DNA from: a virus
Length of the DNA stretch: 35,691 nucleotides
Virus record (IMG/VR): IMGVR_UViG_3300022413_000025
Coordinates: 1 to 35,691 of that record
Reading direction: 5' to 3' (one strand)
This document shows positions 1-6,503 of the stretch, piece by piece (position 1 is the first letter of the stretch; each line of letters starts with the position of its first letter). The notes beneath the pieces were generated by a model. That model ran no database searches. It saw only the letters and a program-made list of their open reading frames with translations, and was not told the origin of the DNA. Both the position numbers and the translations under genes were made by a program.

Positions 1-45
1 GCCCAGCGCTATATGGCCTAAACTTTGCTTATACCCCTCTCCCCC

Positions 46-345
46 CTAAAACCTCCTCTTCTTATCCGCATTCGTCTTGCTGTTATGACACGATTGGCAC
101 AGTGGCTGTAGGTTCCATTCGTCATGAGTCCCGCCTGCCCTCACAGGTATGATATGGTCAACGCTACTCGCCTTCCCTCCACAGGATATGCACATCGGGA
201 ATGTTCGCAGGAAGTTCCGACTAATCTTCGCCCACCCTAGCCCATACCCACGCGCCGCCATGCTCGGTCTCGCCTTCTTGACAGGTTTCGGTACGTTCAT
301 CTGTGACCTCGTGGGGTCGTTACTGTATTTGGGTTTCTGTGGCAT
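46..345 (-). CDS. HNH endonuclease
   Basis: A 99-residue HNH nuclease of the kind often encoded next to terminase genes, where such proteins help DNA packaging or cleavage. The sequence shows a treble-clef: CISC, then VDHIIPV with the general-base His, then NLQPLC and CHNSK. The N-terminal 35 residues are basic (KPVKKARPS), as expected for DNA contact. An in-frame TTG lies just before the ATG at 345; the ATG is preferred because a GGGTGA element sits about 8 bases upstream. It overlaps the end of the upstream gene at 320 by 26 bases. It is the last gene before the left edge. If the genome is circular or permuted it would precede the packaging genes at the right edge, which is the usual place for this family. 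Confidence 0.9.
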   Translation of the reverse strand: MPQKPKYSNDPTRSQMNVPKPVKKARPSMAARGYGLGWAKISRNFLRTFPMCISCGGKASSVDHIIPVRAGGTHDEWNLQPLCQSCHNSKTNADKKRRF

Positions 346-628
346 CAAATATCACCCACCCATATTTAGAGAGAATGTCAGCACTCAAACTTACTAAGGC
401 TGTCGGCTCCACCTCATCAGAGGTAGGAGGACACGCAAAGAATTGAATCATGTCACATAACGTCCGCAACTCTGCCCTTGCATCATGCAGATCTCTAATC
501 ATGGCTGTCTCCTCAAGCATTGATTGAGGCATTGGATCATCCTGGGTTAATGCCACATCAGGGAAATTACACGTCAACGCCCGTCGATGACTTAGCACCT
601 TCTCTGAGACTCGTGGTTCTTTAATCAT
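320..628 (-). CDS. hypothetical protein, 102 aa
   Basis: Not recognised. The start is supported by TGGAGGATTC directly upstream of the ATG at 628. The protein has a helical middle section (ETAMIRDLHDARAELRTL) and no membrane segment or cysteine cluster. It lies between the helicase gene (15 bases upstream) and the HNH gene, which it overlaps by 26 bases, so it is read as part of the same operon. Function unknown. Confidence 0.7.
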   Translation of the reverse strand: MIKEPRVSEKVLSHRRALTCNFPDVALTQDDPMPQSMLEETAMIRDLHDARAELRTLCDMIQFFACPPTSDEVEPTALVSLSADILSKYGWVIFDATETQIQ

Positions 629-643
629 GAATCCTCCAGTAAG

Positions 644-1588
644 TTAAGGCTGAAATGAACTCTGTTCGCTAAACCGGCCAGTCATAAGGTCGAAATCAAG
701 CTGGACCTTCCCAAGCCTCCCATTCTCCGAAAACCGAACCTTTTGAATGTGGATATCAGAGAGTCTTGCACCCTCTTGCGGTCGATGAACCGTTAAGGAG
801 AAATCCGCCTTATTCCTGAAATGCGCCGAACCACTCACGTCCCAAGGCGTCGGGATATGATAGGCATTTTCATCTGATCCAGGTATCCGCTGCATCTTCT
901 GAGGATGAGCCACAACCCACGTATGTACCTGAGAATGACGACAAAACCGACGGATATCGCCCAACTCCTCCCCAATTAACTGCGTTTCCGTTTGGCTTCG
1001 CCTGGCAACGTGGCTAATTTCATTCCATGGGTCAAGAACAACCCCCTGAAATGGCTCATTTTTATGTTCCTCACGAAGCGCAGCTAACAACTCAGCAACC
1101 GATGGGGCATCAAGCCCTGGGTCAAGATACTTGCAATGAGCATCAAGAAAATCCATCCCGTCAGCCACCTCCTCTTTCGTCAACCTTGTGTTGAATCCAT
1201 GATGGAATGGTTTTCCTAAATAACACGCCAACAATCGAGCTGTGAAATTTTCATGGGGTAAATTCTCCGCTGAATACACGATAAATTTCCAGTCATGTTG
1301 TGCCATAAGATTGACCATTAACGCCGTCAAAAACGAGCTTTTCCCATGCCCAGGAATCCCCGTCACCAATGTCCATTGACCGAGAGGGACACGGTAACAC
1401 TCATCAAGCGAACCCCATCCAGTTGACACCCCACGAGGGAGACCATTCACCCTGAGACGGTCAACAGCCTCCGCTAACCCGCTAAACCGCTTGACCATGC
1501 CCTTTGCCTTCTCATCAGCTTCAACTTCCCTGGAAAAATCCTCGAAGCTCAACCCCTCCTCATCCTGAGTCATTTCTGCAAAGTCCAT
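644..1588 (-). CDS. DnaB/Twinkle-type replicative helicase (RecA-fold domain)
   Basis: A 314-residue ATP-dependent helicase-like protein, expected to unwind DNA at the phage fork. Residues 77-84 form the Walker A motif GIPGHGKS and 182-190 the Walker B strand GVVLDPWNE. VVAHPQK near 225 and the segment near 250-269 (DVSGSAHFRNKADF) match the sensor and arginine-finger region of the DnaB/Twinkle C-terminal domain. The DnaB N-terminal domain is absent; only about 55 residues precede the ATPase core. The start is backed by AGGAGG about 10 bases before the ATG. Its 5' end overlaps the primase-like gene by 19 bases, and the two gene products probably act together. Confidence 0.9.
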   Translation of the reverse strand: MDFAEMTQDEEGLSFEDFSREVEADEKAKGMVKRFSGLAEAVDRLRVNGLPRGVSTGWGSLDECYRVPLGQWTLVTGIPGHGKSSFLTALMVNLMAQHDWKFIVYSAENLPHENFTARLLACYLGKPFHHGFNTRLTKEEVADGMDFLDAHCKYLDPGLDAPSVAELLAALREEHKNEPFQGVVLDPWNEISHVARRSQTETQLIGEELGDIRRFCRHSQVHTWVVAHPQKMQRIPGSDENAYHIPTPWDVSGSAHFRNKADFSLTVHRPQEGARLSDIHIQKVRFSENGRLGKVQLDFDLMTGRFSEQSSFQP

Positions 1589-2112
1589 AAATCAACACCC
1601 TCCTGTTCCCGCAAATGCCGTTGAACATAAAACATTTGGTCCTCAAGCTCCTCAACCTTAGCCAAACTTCTATAAATACCCCCAATTTCGTCCATAACCA
1701 CGTAAAATTCCTCATCTGATGATTTATCTATATCAAGGCACTCATAAGAAGACAATCTCTTGTATAAGGATTCTTGTGCAAAATTCAGGTAATCATCAAT
1801 TTGAGCTGCTTGTGAGCGCCAATCCCAGAAATGCGGACGAAGATTCGCATGGCCGGACGTTTCAGGTTGTATAGGCCGTTCGTATTCCCGTGGCTCATAA
1901 AACACGTCATCCCCTGACAGATCCAACGCCTCACAGATTTCGTCAAACGTGCAACCCGCCCAACACTTCAACAAGATGCCGCTATGCCCCTCTTTGACCG
2001 TGAGGCTTGGTGTTTTGTCAGCATGTGCTGGACACTTGGCTTGGTACGCGCCACCCGTTGAGGCTCGCACCCCATCGAGCTTTCCCAACACATTCGCAAG
2101 AATATTGCCCAT
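1570..2112 (-). CDS. primase-type CHC2 zinc-binding protein, no TOPRIM domain
   Basis: A 180-residue protein whose first 75 residues match the zinc-binding domain of DnaG-like primases: KCPAHADKTPSLTV supplies Cys and His, and LLKCWAGCTFDEI supplies two more Cys. In primases this domain recognises template DNA. The remaining roughly 105 residues are acidic and helical and contain no TOPRIM motifs, so the primer-synthesis centre is missing. The ATG at 2112 overlaps the upstream stop codon as TGATG; an in-frame GTG at 2115 is the alternative. It may act as a DNA-binding partner of the helicase encoded immediately downstream, or recruit host primase; that role is inferred. Confidence 0.8.
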   Translation of the reverse strand: MGNILANVLGKLDGVRASTGGAYQAKCPAHADKTPSLTVKEGHSGILLKCWAGCTFDEICEALDLSGDDVFYEPREYERPIQPETSGHANLRPHFWDWRSQAAQIDDYLNFAQESLYKRLSSYECLDIDKSSDEEFYVVMDEIGGIYRSLAKVEELEDQMFYVQRHLREQEGVDLWTLQK

Positions 2113-2870
2113 CACATCACAAACTTTGTCGGAATCCTGCCGTTGTAGAATTCATTGATTTCACGTTTTGGCTGCATAAGCCCTTCGTCATTCCACCGTT
2201 CGCCATTCAACCAAGTTAAAGGATGTGGGATAAACTTGCCGTCGCCGTCCACCCATTCTTTGCTTTTCAAGCAGATCGCGATAGATTGAACCATCTTTTC
2301 CGTGAGGGCTTCATCCGGTTGTTGTTTCTCCCACCATTTTTCACAATTCTTTTTTCCGATTTTCTTTGGGTAGGCATTCCAAAAGATCTTAAAGTTTGTT
2401 GCTAGCGCTTTTTCTTTAGACTCTTTCTTAAGAGTCTTTTCTTTCTTTGAATCTGACTCTGACTCTGACTGTATCAATTCTGTCAATTTCGATCCACATT
2501 TTTCAACACGTTTTCTACTTCTGTTGTTAGCTGCCCATATTCTTTTATATTCTCTCAGGTCATCGGCATCCATTTTTTTTCGGTAATGCTCCGAATTCAG
2601 GAGCAGCCAACCCCCATCGGCGTCCTCAATTCTTCTCCCGTCATGCTCATGGCTTCTAGAGAATTGATCTGGAGCTTTTAGCACTTTTAAGGCTTCTTGA
2701 CATTGTTCCAGTGACACTCTCGCGGCATCTGCTAACCCCGGGATTGAGGCTTGGACTGTTCCATCGCGCTCTTTCATGGCTAGCATCGTGATCCAAACCA
2801 ACCGGATATGGTCCGGCTCACGCCATATTGTTGAATGAATAATACTGGAAAACAACTTGGTATAGTGCAT
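2112..2870 (-). CDS. phage replication initiator-like protein
   Basis: A 252-residue protein resembling phage replication (O/DnaD-like) proteins. The N-terminal part, with YTKLFSSIIHSTIW and a run of short helices to about residue 85, looks like a winged-helix DNA-binding domain. A basic, serine-rich linker follows (SESESDSKKEKTLKKESKEK). The C-terminal domain has the usual FWNAYPKKIGKKNCEKWW and IPHPLTWLNGERW motifs. The ATG at 2870 is chosen over an upstream in-frame ATG at 2993 because TGAGGT lies 6 bases before it and the extra 41 residues fall in promoter-like sequence. The genes for the zinc-binding protein and helicase follow directly, giving an initiation module. Confidence 0.82.
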   Translation of the reverse strand: MHYTKLFSSIIHSTIWREPDHIRLVWITMLAMKERDGTVQASIPGLADAARVSLEQCQEALKVLKAPDQFSRSHEHDGRRIEDADGGWLLLNSEHYRKKMDADDLREYKRIWAANNRSRKRVEKCGSKLTELIQSESESDSKKEKTLKKESKEKALATNFKIFWNAYPKKIGKKNCEKWWEKQQPDEALTEKMVQSIAICLKSKEWVDGDGKFIPHPLTWLNGERWNDEGLMQPKREINEFYNGRIPTKFVM

Positions 2871-2879
2871 AAATACCTC

Positions 2880-2930
2880 ACATTTTTTGTTGATAATTAA
2901 TTCCATTCTGTCAAAAAGGACATTTTTTGT
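2880..2930 (-). repeat. 11-bp direct repeats (ACAAAAAATGT) 40 bp apart
   Basis: Plus-strand ACATTTTTTGT occurs at 2880-2890 and again, identically, at 2920-2930, exactly 40 bases start to start. Each copy is itself an ACA/TGT inverted repeat. They flank a sigma70-like promoter and lie just upstream of the replication gene, so they are candidate operator or initiator-binding sites. Their role is inferred. Confidence 0.55.
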
Positions 2931-2933
2931 CAA
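2905..2933 (-). promoter_or_regulatory. putative sigma70 promoter for replication genes
   Basis: On the minus strand TTGACA (2928-2933) is followed after 17 bases by CAGAAT (2905-2910). The -35 is perfect and the -10 matches four of six consensus bases. The start of transcription would fall about 30 bases before the replication gene ATG at 2870. Confidence 0.5.
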
Positions 2934-2943
2934 CTTGTGTCTT

Positions 2944-3039
2944 TTATGCCATTCCACTCCATGGACAGTTCTCATGAGGTTCGTCGTCCTCATCGTGCTC
3001 CTCCTCCTCCTCTTCCTGTGGCTCCTTATTACACATCAT
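2944..3039 (-). CDS. very acidic 31-aa micro-ORF (candidate)
   Basis: An open frame beginning ATGATG inside the last codons of the alpha-CTD-like gene. The product is about 31 residues with a run of six Glu followed by HDEDDEPHENCPW, so roughly half the residues are acidic. There is no strong ribosome binding site, so translation would rely on coupling with the preceding stop codon. Short acidic phage proteins can mimic DNA, but nothing here proves expression or role. Confidence 0.3.
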   Translation of the reverse strand: MMCNKEPQEEEEEEHDEDDEPHENCPWSGMA

Positions 3040-3373
3040 GCCAGTTACCCAATAAGAATCCTGTTTCACGCTTAACAATGGCGTACACTTCATCTTTGAC
3101 TTTCACGCCTAACCCTGGAGCTTTGTTGATCTTTTGGGTTGATAGCACACTCGCATCCCACACGTTGAGAATGTCGTTTTTCACAAGCGCGTTCCTTGCC
3201 CGTGTAGATAACTCAAACTTCTCCCAAGTCATCGCCTTGAGTCCTGTTTTTCTTAATAGACTCAACACTTTTAACCACGAAATATCATCTATAACTTTAA
3301 GTTCATCGTAAGCTGGCAATGGCCAATCACCCTTTTCAGATCGCGCAAAAATCCCTAGTTCATTTGGTTGCAT
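3029..3373 (-). CDS. RNA polymerase alpha-CTD-like helix-hairpin-helix protein
   Basis: A 114-residue protein whose C-terminal half (about residues 50-105) aligns without gaps to the C-terminal domain of bacterial RpoA. FELSTRARNALVKNDI matches ELTVRSANCLKAEAI, and INKAPGLGVKVKDEVYAIV matches LLKTPNLGKKSLTEIKDVL. Five of the seven E. coli residues known for UP-element DNA contact appear conserved: R265, N268, G296, K298 and E302 correspond to R58, N61, G89, K91 and E95. C269 and S299 are replaced by A and V. The start at 3373 is supported by AAAGGA 7-8 bases upstream. It lies between the RuvC-like and replication genes. It could bind promoter DNA or RNA polymerase; a generic helix-hairpin-helix DNA-binding role is the alternative. 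Confidence 0.75.
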   Translation of the reverse strand: MQPNELGIFARSEKGDWPLPAYDELKVIDDISWLKVLSLLRKTGLKAMTWEKFELSTRARNALVKNDILNVWDASVLSTQKINKAPGLGVKVKDEVYAIVKRETGFLLGNWHDV

Positions 3374-3386
3374 GTGTATTCCTTTC

Positions 3387-3890
3387 TTATGAGAGACGCG
3401 CCCGTAACTCGTAAGCATAACGAGCAATCAGGATAGCTTCCCCTCGATTGTGATCTTTTTTCCGTGATAGCTCATCTATTGCATCAGGATAGTATTTTCT
3501 CGCTAACTCAAGAGACGCAGACTTTTCCTGCCCAATCAAATTAAAATGCGTCTTCCAATGCTGTGGAAGAACGTAGCATGGACGGACTTGCCTGACTGTC
3601 ATGCAGGCTGTTTCTAAGGCTCCCATCAACCTTCCTGCCTTGTAGCTAGAGGAAACCCCTTCACCTGGCCTTGCCCACCCCTGCTCAATCATCACCGTGA
3701 GCGCGTATCCATTCAGGTCGGCATTGTTGACTATTTCAACAAAAGGTCTCACCGCCAGCCTCCATTGTGGCTTCCCTTGACTGGACATTGTGTAGGTCTC
3801 GATAGGGAGATCCTTGACTGCCACAAGCACTCCCGCGTCTGTCATTATGGCAATTGCGCCCGTTTTGCCTGGGTCGATGCCAATAATCAT
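3387..3890 (-). CDS. RuvC-like Holliday junction resolvase
   Basis: A 167-residue RNase H-fold nuclease. The first strand MIIGIDPGKTGAIAIM carries the leading catalytic Asp, MIEQGWARPGEG the Glu, and the C-terminal KKDHNRGEAILIARYA the closing Asp/His pair, in the order typical of RuvC. Length is close to cellular RuvC (about 170 residues). It should resolve branched DNA arising during replication and recombination before packaging, complementing the ERF protein encoded upstream. Its ATG abuts the stop of the 67-residue gene (TGA-ATG), which suggests coupled translation. Confidence 0.88.
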   Translation of the reverse strand: MIIGIDPGKTGAIAIMTDAGVLVAVKDLPIETYTMSSQGKPQWRLAVRPFVEIVNNADLNGYALTVMIEQGWARPGEGVSSSYKAGRLMGALETACMTVRQVRPCYVLPQHWKTHFNLIGQEKSASLELARKYYPDAIDELSRKKDHNRGEAILIARYAYELRARLS

Positions 3891-4094
3891 TCAGATAGTC
3901 TTTCCGGTATACACCTTAAAATGTTTTGGGCGAATGCCAGTCCGTCCCCGGTTCGTATCTCCGCGCCCTAATTTGTGAACTTCTCGTAGGTGCTTGGCTT
4001 TGCTGGCCTCTCCAAAGCCCCGTGGTGGGTTCGGGGAGCATATCGTACACACCCATGATTCATGTGCTGCCACTCTGTTTTTTCCGTTTCCCAT
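3891..4094 (-). CDS. small zinc-finger-like protein, 67 aa
   Basis: A 67-residue basic protein with WVCTIC followed 18 residues later by HLREVH, a C2H2-like spacing. A GGGGGG tract precedes the ATG by 2-4 bases. Its stop codon touches the start of the RuvC-like gene. Zinc binding and nucleic-acid contact are inferred from the cysteine and histidine pattern; the family is not recognised. Confidence 0.65.
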   Translation of the reverse strand: MGNGKNRVAAHESWVCTICSPNPPRGFGEASKAKHLREVHKLGRGDTNRGRTGIRPKHFKVYTGKTI

Positions 4095-4105
4095 TACCCC
4101 CCCTT

Positions 4106-4372
4106 TTATCCATTCCCGCGTTTGTATTCATTCATTTCACGCAATTCCCTATGACGTTTTTCTAGTAACTCAGCTCGACGCACCGACGAACATTCTGTGC
4201 ATCTATCATCTTTTGTTCGGGTTGGCGCTCGGTGCCCATTCCTGCATGGGACTCCGGTGTTATAGTGTCGCGTTCCCAATAACATCGCGACCCCTCGGTC
4301 AATTGGCAGTCCATCAATCGCTGGCACCTTTTTCCCTCTCCATTCCTTGGAAGCAAACTTTCCACTCGGCAT
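4106..4372 (-). CDS. small Cys/His protein with YNTGxPCxxGH motif
   Basis: An 88-residue protein. The motif HYNTGVPCRNGHRAP followed by DDRCTECSSVRR is a zinc-binding knuckle that recurs in phage proteins, often fused to homing-endonuclease-like nucleases; here it stands alone with a basic helical C-terminus (RRAELLEKRHRELREM). AAAGGAG lies 9 bases before the ATG. No catalytic HNH residues are visible, so it is probably a DNA-binding accessory protein rather than a nuclease. Confidence 0.7.
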   Translation of the reverse strand: MPSGKFASKEWRGKKVPAIDGLPIDRGVAMLLGTRHYNTGVPCRNGHRAPTRTKDDRCTECSSVRRAELLEKRHRELREMNEYKRGNG

Positions 4373-4386
4373 CGCGTATTTCTCCT

Positions 4387-4620
4387 TTATGCCTCTAATG
4401 GCTTGCCATACCGCCGCCAGTTCTTTGCTTTATGATGCCCCGTCAACCCAACATTCTTATAGTTCATCTTTAAGGTTGGATGGCATTTCTCCATATGTTC
4501 CTTGTATGACTTCCTGCCTATCCCCTTCACCATGGGAAAACACAACACCGAGCATGTCCATGGATCAATTTCTGATGATGGGTTTGCTGTCTGTCTCATC
4601 GCTTTATTTGATCGTGGCAT
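4387..4620 (-). CDS. small Cys/His protein, 77 aa
   Basis: Not recognised. It has CSVLCF then HMEKCHP, again a zinc-knuckle-like spacing, in a basic protein. GGGGG lies 5-6 bases before the ATG at 4620, and the gene overlaps the 3' end of the secreted protein gene by 17 bases. It belongs to a run of small Cys-rich early genes. Confidence 0.62.
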   Translation of the reverse strand: MPRSNKAMRQTANPSSEIDPWTCSVLCFPMVKGIGRKSYKEHMEKCHPTLKMNYKNVGLTGHHKAKNWRRYGKPLEA

Positions 4621-4951
4621 GTATATCCCCCTTCTCTTGAATCCCCTTCACCATGCAGCGCCTCACAAGGTCCCATCCCCCATCAGCCAATAAGGTCTCT
4701 TGGCATTTCTTGTAAATAGACGGGAATTCACCAAGGTTTGTTGCACTCCATTGGAATCCGTCAGTATCTCTTTCGATGCAATAGGCCGCCACTTTTGTAT
4801 TTCCATGGTCATTGATTGTGTCCATGCACCGAAGAATGATCTGGTTGGAAAGCGCATCCACCATTTCTTGCTGTTTAGGACTCAACCTCTCTGTGGCATA
4901 CGCCATTGACGCTAGAAGTATGCACGCTACTGTCATCATGAGTAGTTTCAT
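4604..4951 (-). CDS. secreted protein of unknown function
   Basis: A 115-residue protein with a clear signal peptide: MKLLMMTVACILLASMAYA, with an AYA cleavage site before TERLSPK. The mature part has four Cys spaced for two possible disulfides (CMDT, YCIE, CQET, RCMV). GGAGGG lies 5 bases upstream, and the ATG overlaps the nuclease stop codon as ATGA. It is translated with the exported thermonuclease and may act with it in the periplasm; it could be an inhibitor or a cofactor, but no family was recognised. Confidence 0.72.
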   Translation of the reverse strand: MKLLMMTVACILLASMAYATERLSPKQQEMVDALSNQIILRCMDTINDHGNTKVAAYCIERDTDGFQWSATNLGEFPSIYKKCQETLLADGGWDLVRRCMVKGIQEKGDIHATIK

Positions 4952-5436
4952 GGCTTCCCTCCTAATTTTGAGTAATAATTTCTGTTAGCCTTTCGATACA
5001 CCCAAGGCGGGATTGCCAGGGAATCCTCCCAAAGCCCGGTTCGTGATCTCTTCGCTTGAACTTCCAACCCACCGAGGTACGCATCTTTTGAATACTTATA
5101 AAACCACCATGTCAGCCCTGCTTTCAGCATTTCATGACTGACGTTCTGGCCGTCAGGAGTGATCACTGTCGCGATTGTCCGACCGTACTTCCCCTTTTTT
5201 AAGGGAAACACCGTGACAGTTTTCTTATAAATAAGATCCTTCATAAACGCTTTAGCCTTCCCCCCGTAGGCTTGTCCTTTTTCGGGGGAATCAATACCGC
5301 TCAATCTAATGGTTATTCTTGCTTTGTCCTGGTCTACGATTGTGACTGTATCGCCATCAGAAACATGAATAACCTCAGCCTTATATTCTGCGTGGGCTGT
5401 ACTCACAAAAAACAATGCAATAATGAAATGTTTCAC
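4948..5436 (-). CDS. secreted thermonuclease (staphylococcal nuclease-like)
   Basis: A 162-residue Ca2+-type nuclease of the SNase family. GTG at 5436 is chosen because GGAGGAG lies 6 bases upstream and it overlaps the preceding stop as GTGA; an ATG 15 bases earlier would add MEEQV. Residues 1-16 form a signal peptide (KHFIIALFFVSTAHA, cut before EYKAE). The catalytic set of the staphylococcal enzyme is present: VSDGDTV, ITIRLSGIDSPE (Arg44, Asp49, Glu52) and GKYGRTIA (Arg86). Export suggests it degrades DNA outside the cytoplasm, for example to exclude other phage DNA or to salvage nucleotides; which one is inference. Confidence 0.9.
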   Translation of the reverse strand: MKHFIIALFFVSTAHAEYKAEVIHVSDGDTVTIVDQDKARITIRLSGIDSPEKGQAYGGKAKAFMKDLIYKKTVTVFPLKKGKYGRTIATVITPDGQNVSHEMLKAGLTWWFYKYSKDAYLGGLEVQAKRSRTGLWEDSLAIPPWVYRKANRNYYSKLGGKP

Positions 5437-5789
5437 CACTTGCTCCTCCATACCGCCGCTTGGCGATTGCTTGTCGTTGGGCGACGTTCGCCGGAATCCT
5501 CGATCTCTCCACTAATGCGAAGATCCGACACGCGCTTGGTAATTTGCCAATAACTTAACGGGGTCTCAGTCGATTTCAGTTCAAGCTCAAGCTCTTGGCT
5601 TGTCAATCCCGCTGGGTTCCGTCTTAATGCAGCCAAAATGACTTTCATATGCCTGCCTGCAACCTCGCCCGCGTGCCTTGCTGCATCAATAGACGTATCA
5701 GGATCGCTTGACCTTACATGCGGGGTTGCATCCCATAAACCCTGGCACGGTTGCTTATCTGGCGCTAGATCTGGGAACAAACTTTCCAT
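5433..5789 (-). CDS. winged-helix protein, 118 aa
   Basis: A 118-residue protein with a conserved phage-type N-terminus (SSDPDTSIDAARHA) and a winged-helix core, KVILAALRRNPAGLTSQEL followed by YWQITKRVSDLRISGEI. Such small proteins are frequent in phage early regions and probably bind DNA, but their role is not established. AAGGAGGGTGATCT directly before the ATG is a strong ribosome binding site. The stop overlaps the nuclease GTG start. Confidence 0.75.
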   Translation of the reverse strand: MESLFPDLAPDKQPCQGLWDATPHVRSSDPDTSIDAARHAGEVAGRHMKVILAALRRNPAGLTSQELELELKSTETPLSYWQITKRVSDLRISGEIEDSGERRPTTSNRQAAVWRSKW

Positions 5790-5792
5790 AGA

Positions 5793-5975
5793 TCACCCTC
5801 CTTTATACGCAAAGAACGTACATCGTGAAAGAATTGATTTTCTTTTCCCAAATTCGGGGGAATCTGGCTGTTGGCATTTCCGACCGCCCACGACATAGAG
5901 CGTATCTGTCCGCCAAAAATGGCACTGTCCGCACTGTGGTTCAAAAAAATTTAATGCGTCTTGTCCTGATTCCAT
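5793..5975 (-). CDS. small CxxC protein, 60 aa
   Basis: A 60-residue protein with CGQCHFW, then single Cys residues in RKCQQ and SRCTFF, a likely four-Cys zinc site. The ATG at 5975 follows GGAAGGGAG by about 5 bases; a longer open frame upstream to 6098 lacks such a site and mostly overlaps the neighbouring zinc gene. Function unknown. Confidence 0.65.
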   Translation of the reverse strand: MESGQDALNFFEPQCGQCHFWRTDTLYVVGGRKCQQPDSPEFGKRKSILSRCTFFAYKGG

Positions 5976-6117
5976 GTGGCTCCCTTCCTTGGAATTCTTC
6001 GTCAACAATATCAGCATTGCATTGCTCGCATTTCTTCTCATCACGGCATGCTTGGCAGTACCGATGGGCACAAATATCAATGCCTTCGTCGCACCCATTA
6101 CACGGACTTTTGCTCAC
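5941..6117 (-). CDS. zinc-ribbon protein, 58 aa
   Basis: A Cys-rich protein with CNGC, CAHRYCQAC and CEQC, enough for two zinc sites, followed by a basic tail (RTRRIKFF). GTG at 6117 is preferred: AAGGTG lies 7-9 bases upstream and it starts one base after the stop of the paralogue gene. A TTG at 6156 would give 71 residues but lies inside that gene. It overlaps the next gene by 35 bases. Probably nucleic-acid binding; family not recognised. Confidence 0.65.
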   Translation of the reverse strand: MSKSPCNGCDEGIDICAHRYCQACRDEKKCEQCNADIVDEEFQGREPHGIRTRRIKFF

Positions 6118-6118
6118 T

Positions 6119-6289
6119 TTAGTCTTCACCTTGTGATTTGTTGTGAATCGTCTCAAATCGCACTGTTCCTCTATAATGAGTAAGTAACTCCATTTGTCTT
6201 TGGTCTGTAAGAGGAATTTTCAACACAACCGTCCCCACGTCGTCCCTATTAAACGACACCCGATCTATGTGGCAGTGCATTTTCATCAT
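6119..6289 (-). CDS. 56-aa protein, paralogue A of a tandem pair
   Basis: A short gene, start ATGATG at 6289 with GGGAG 8 bases upstream and stop at 6119. The product reads MMKMHCHIDRVSF, then GTVVLKIPLTD, and ends NKSQGED. It has the same length as the product of the gene at 6333-6503, with about half the residues identical, including HCHI, RVSF, GTVVLK, PL.D and KSQGED. The strand pattern suggests a small all-beta or ferredoxin-like fold. Function unknown; it lies in the recombination and replication operon just downstream of the ERF gene. Confidence 0.72.
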   Translation of the reverse strand: MMKMHCHIDRVSFNRDDVGTVVLKIPLTDQRQMELLTHYRGTVRFETIHNKSQGED

Positions 6290-6332
6290 GCGCTAATCTC
6301 CCTATCTTTGTCTGTGCCTGTAGGCCGTTGCA

Positions 6333-6503
6333 TTAGTCTTCGCCTTGCGATTTGCTATCAATCGTTAAGAACAACGCTTGTTCTGTGTGCTCAGTCAACA
6401 AGGCCACTTGCTTGCGATCTGAGAGAGGAACCTTCAAGACAACCGTCCCCTCTCCGTCTTTATCAAACGACACTCGATGGATGTGACAATGTAGCTGGAT
6501 CAT
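6333..6503 (-). CDS. 56-aa protein, paralogue B of a tandem pair
   Basis: ATG at 6503 overlaps the ERF stop codon as ATGA, and GGAG lies about 8 bases upstream. The product starts MIQLHCHIHRVSFDKD, continues GTVVLKVPLSDRKQ and ends SKSQGED, a clear duplicate of its downstream neighbour. Translation coupled to the ERF protein suggests a role near DNA recombination, for example as an accessory subunit, but no domain was recognised. Confidence 0.75.
   Translation of the reverse strand: MIQLHCHIHRVSFDKDGEGTVVLKVPLSDRKQVALLTEHTEQALFLTIDSKSQGED

Noticed and set aside
1-45. Joining left and right edges as one circular genome
   Set aside because: The methyltransferase frame would stay open for about 12 codons across the join, but no DPPY motif or start with a ribosome binding site would complete it, so circular closure is not supported.
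5976-6098. Longer N-terminus for the small CxxC protein starting at 6098
   Set aside because: The extension mostly overlaps the zinc-ribbon gene in another frame; the ATG at 5975 has GGAAGGGAG directly upstream.
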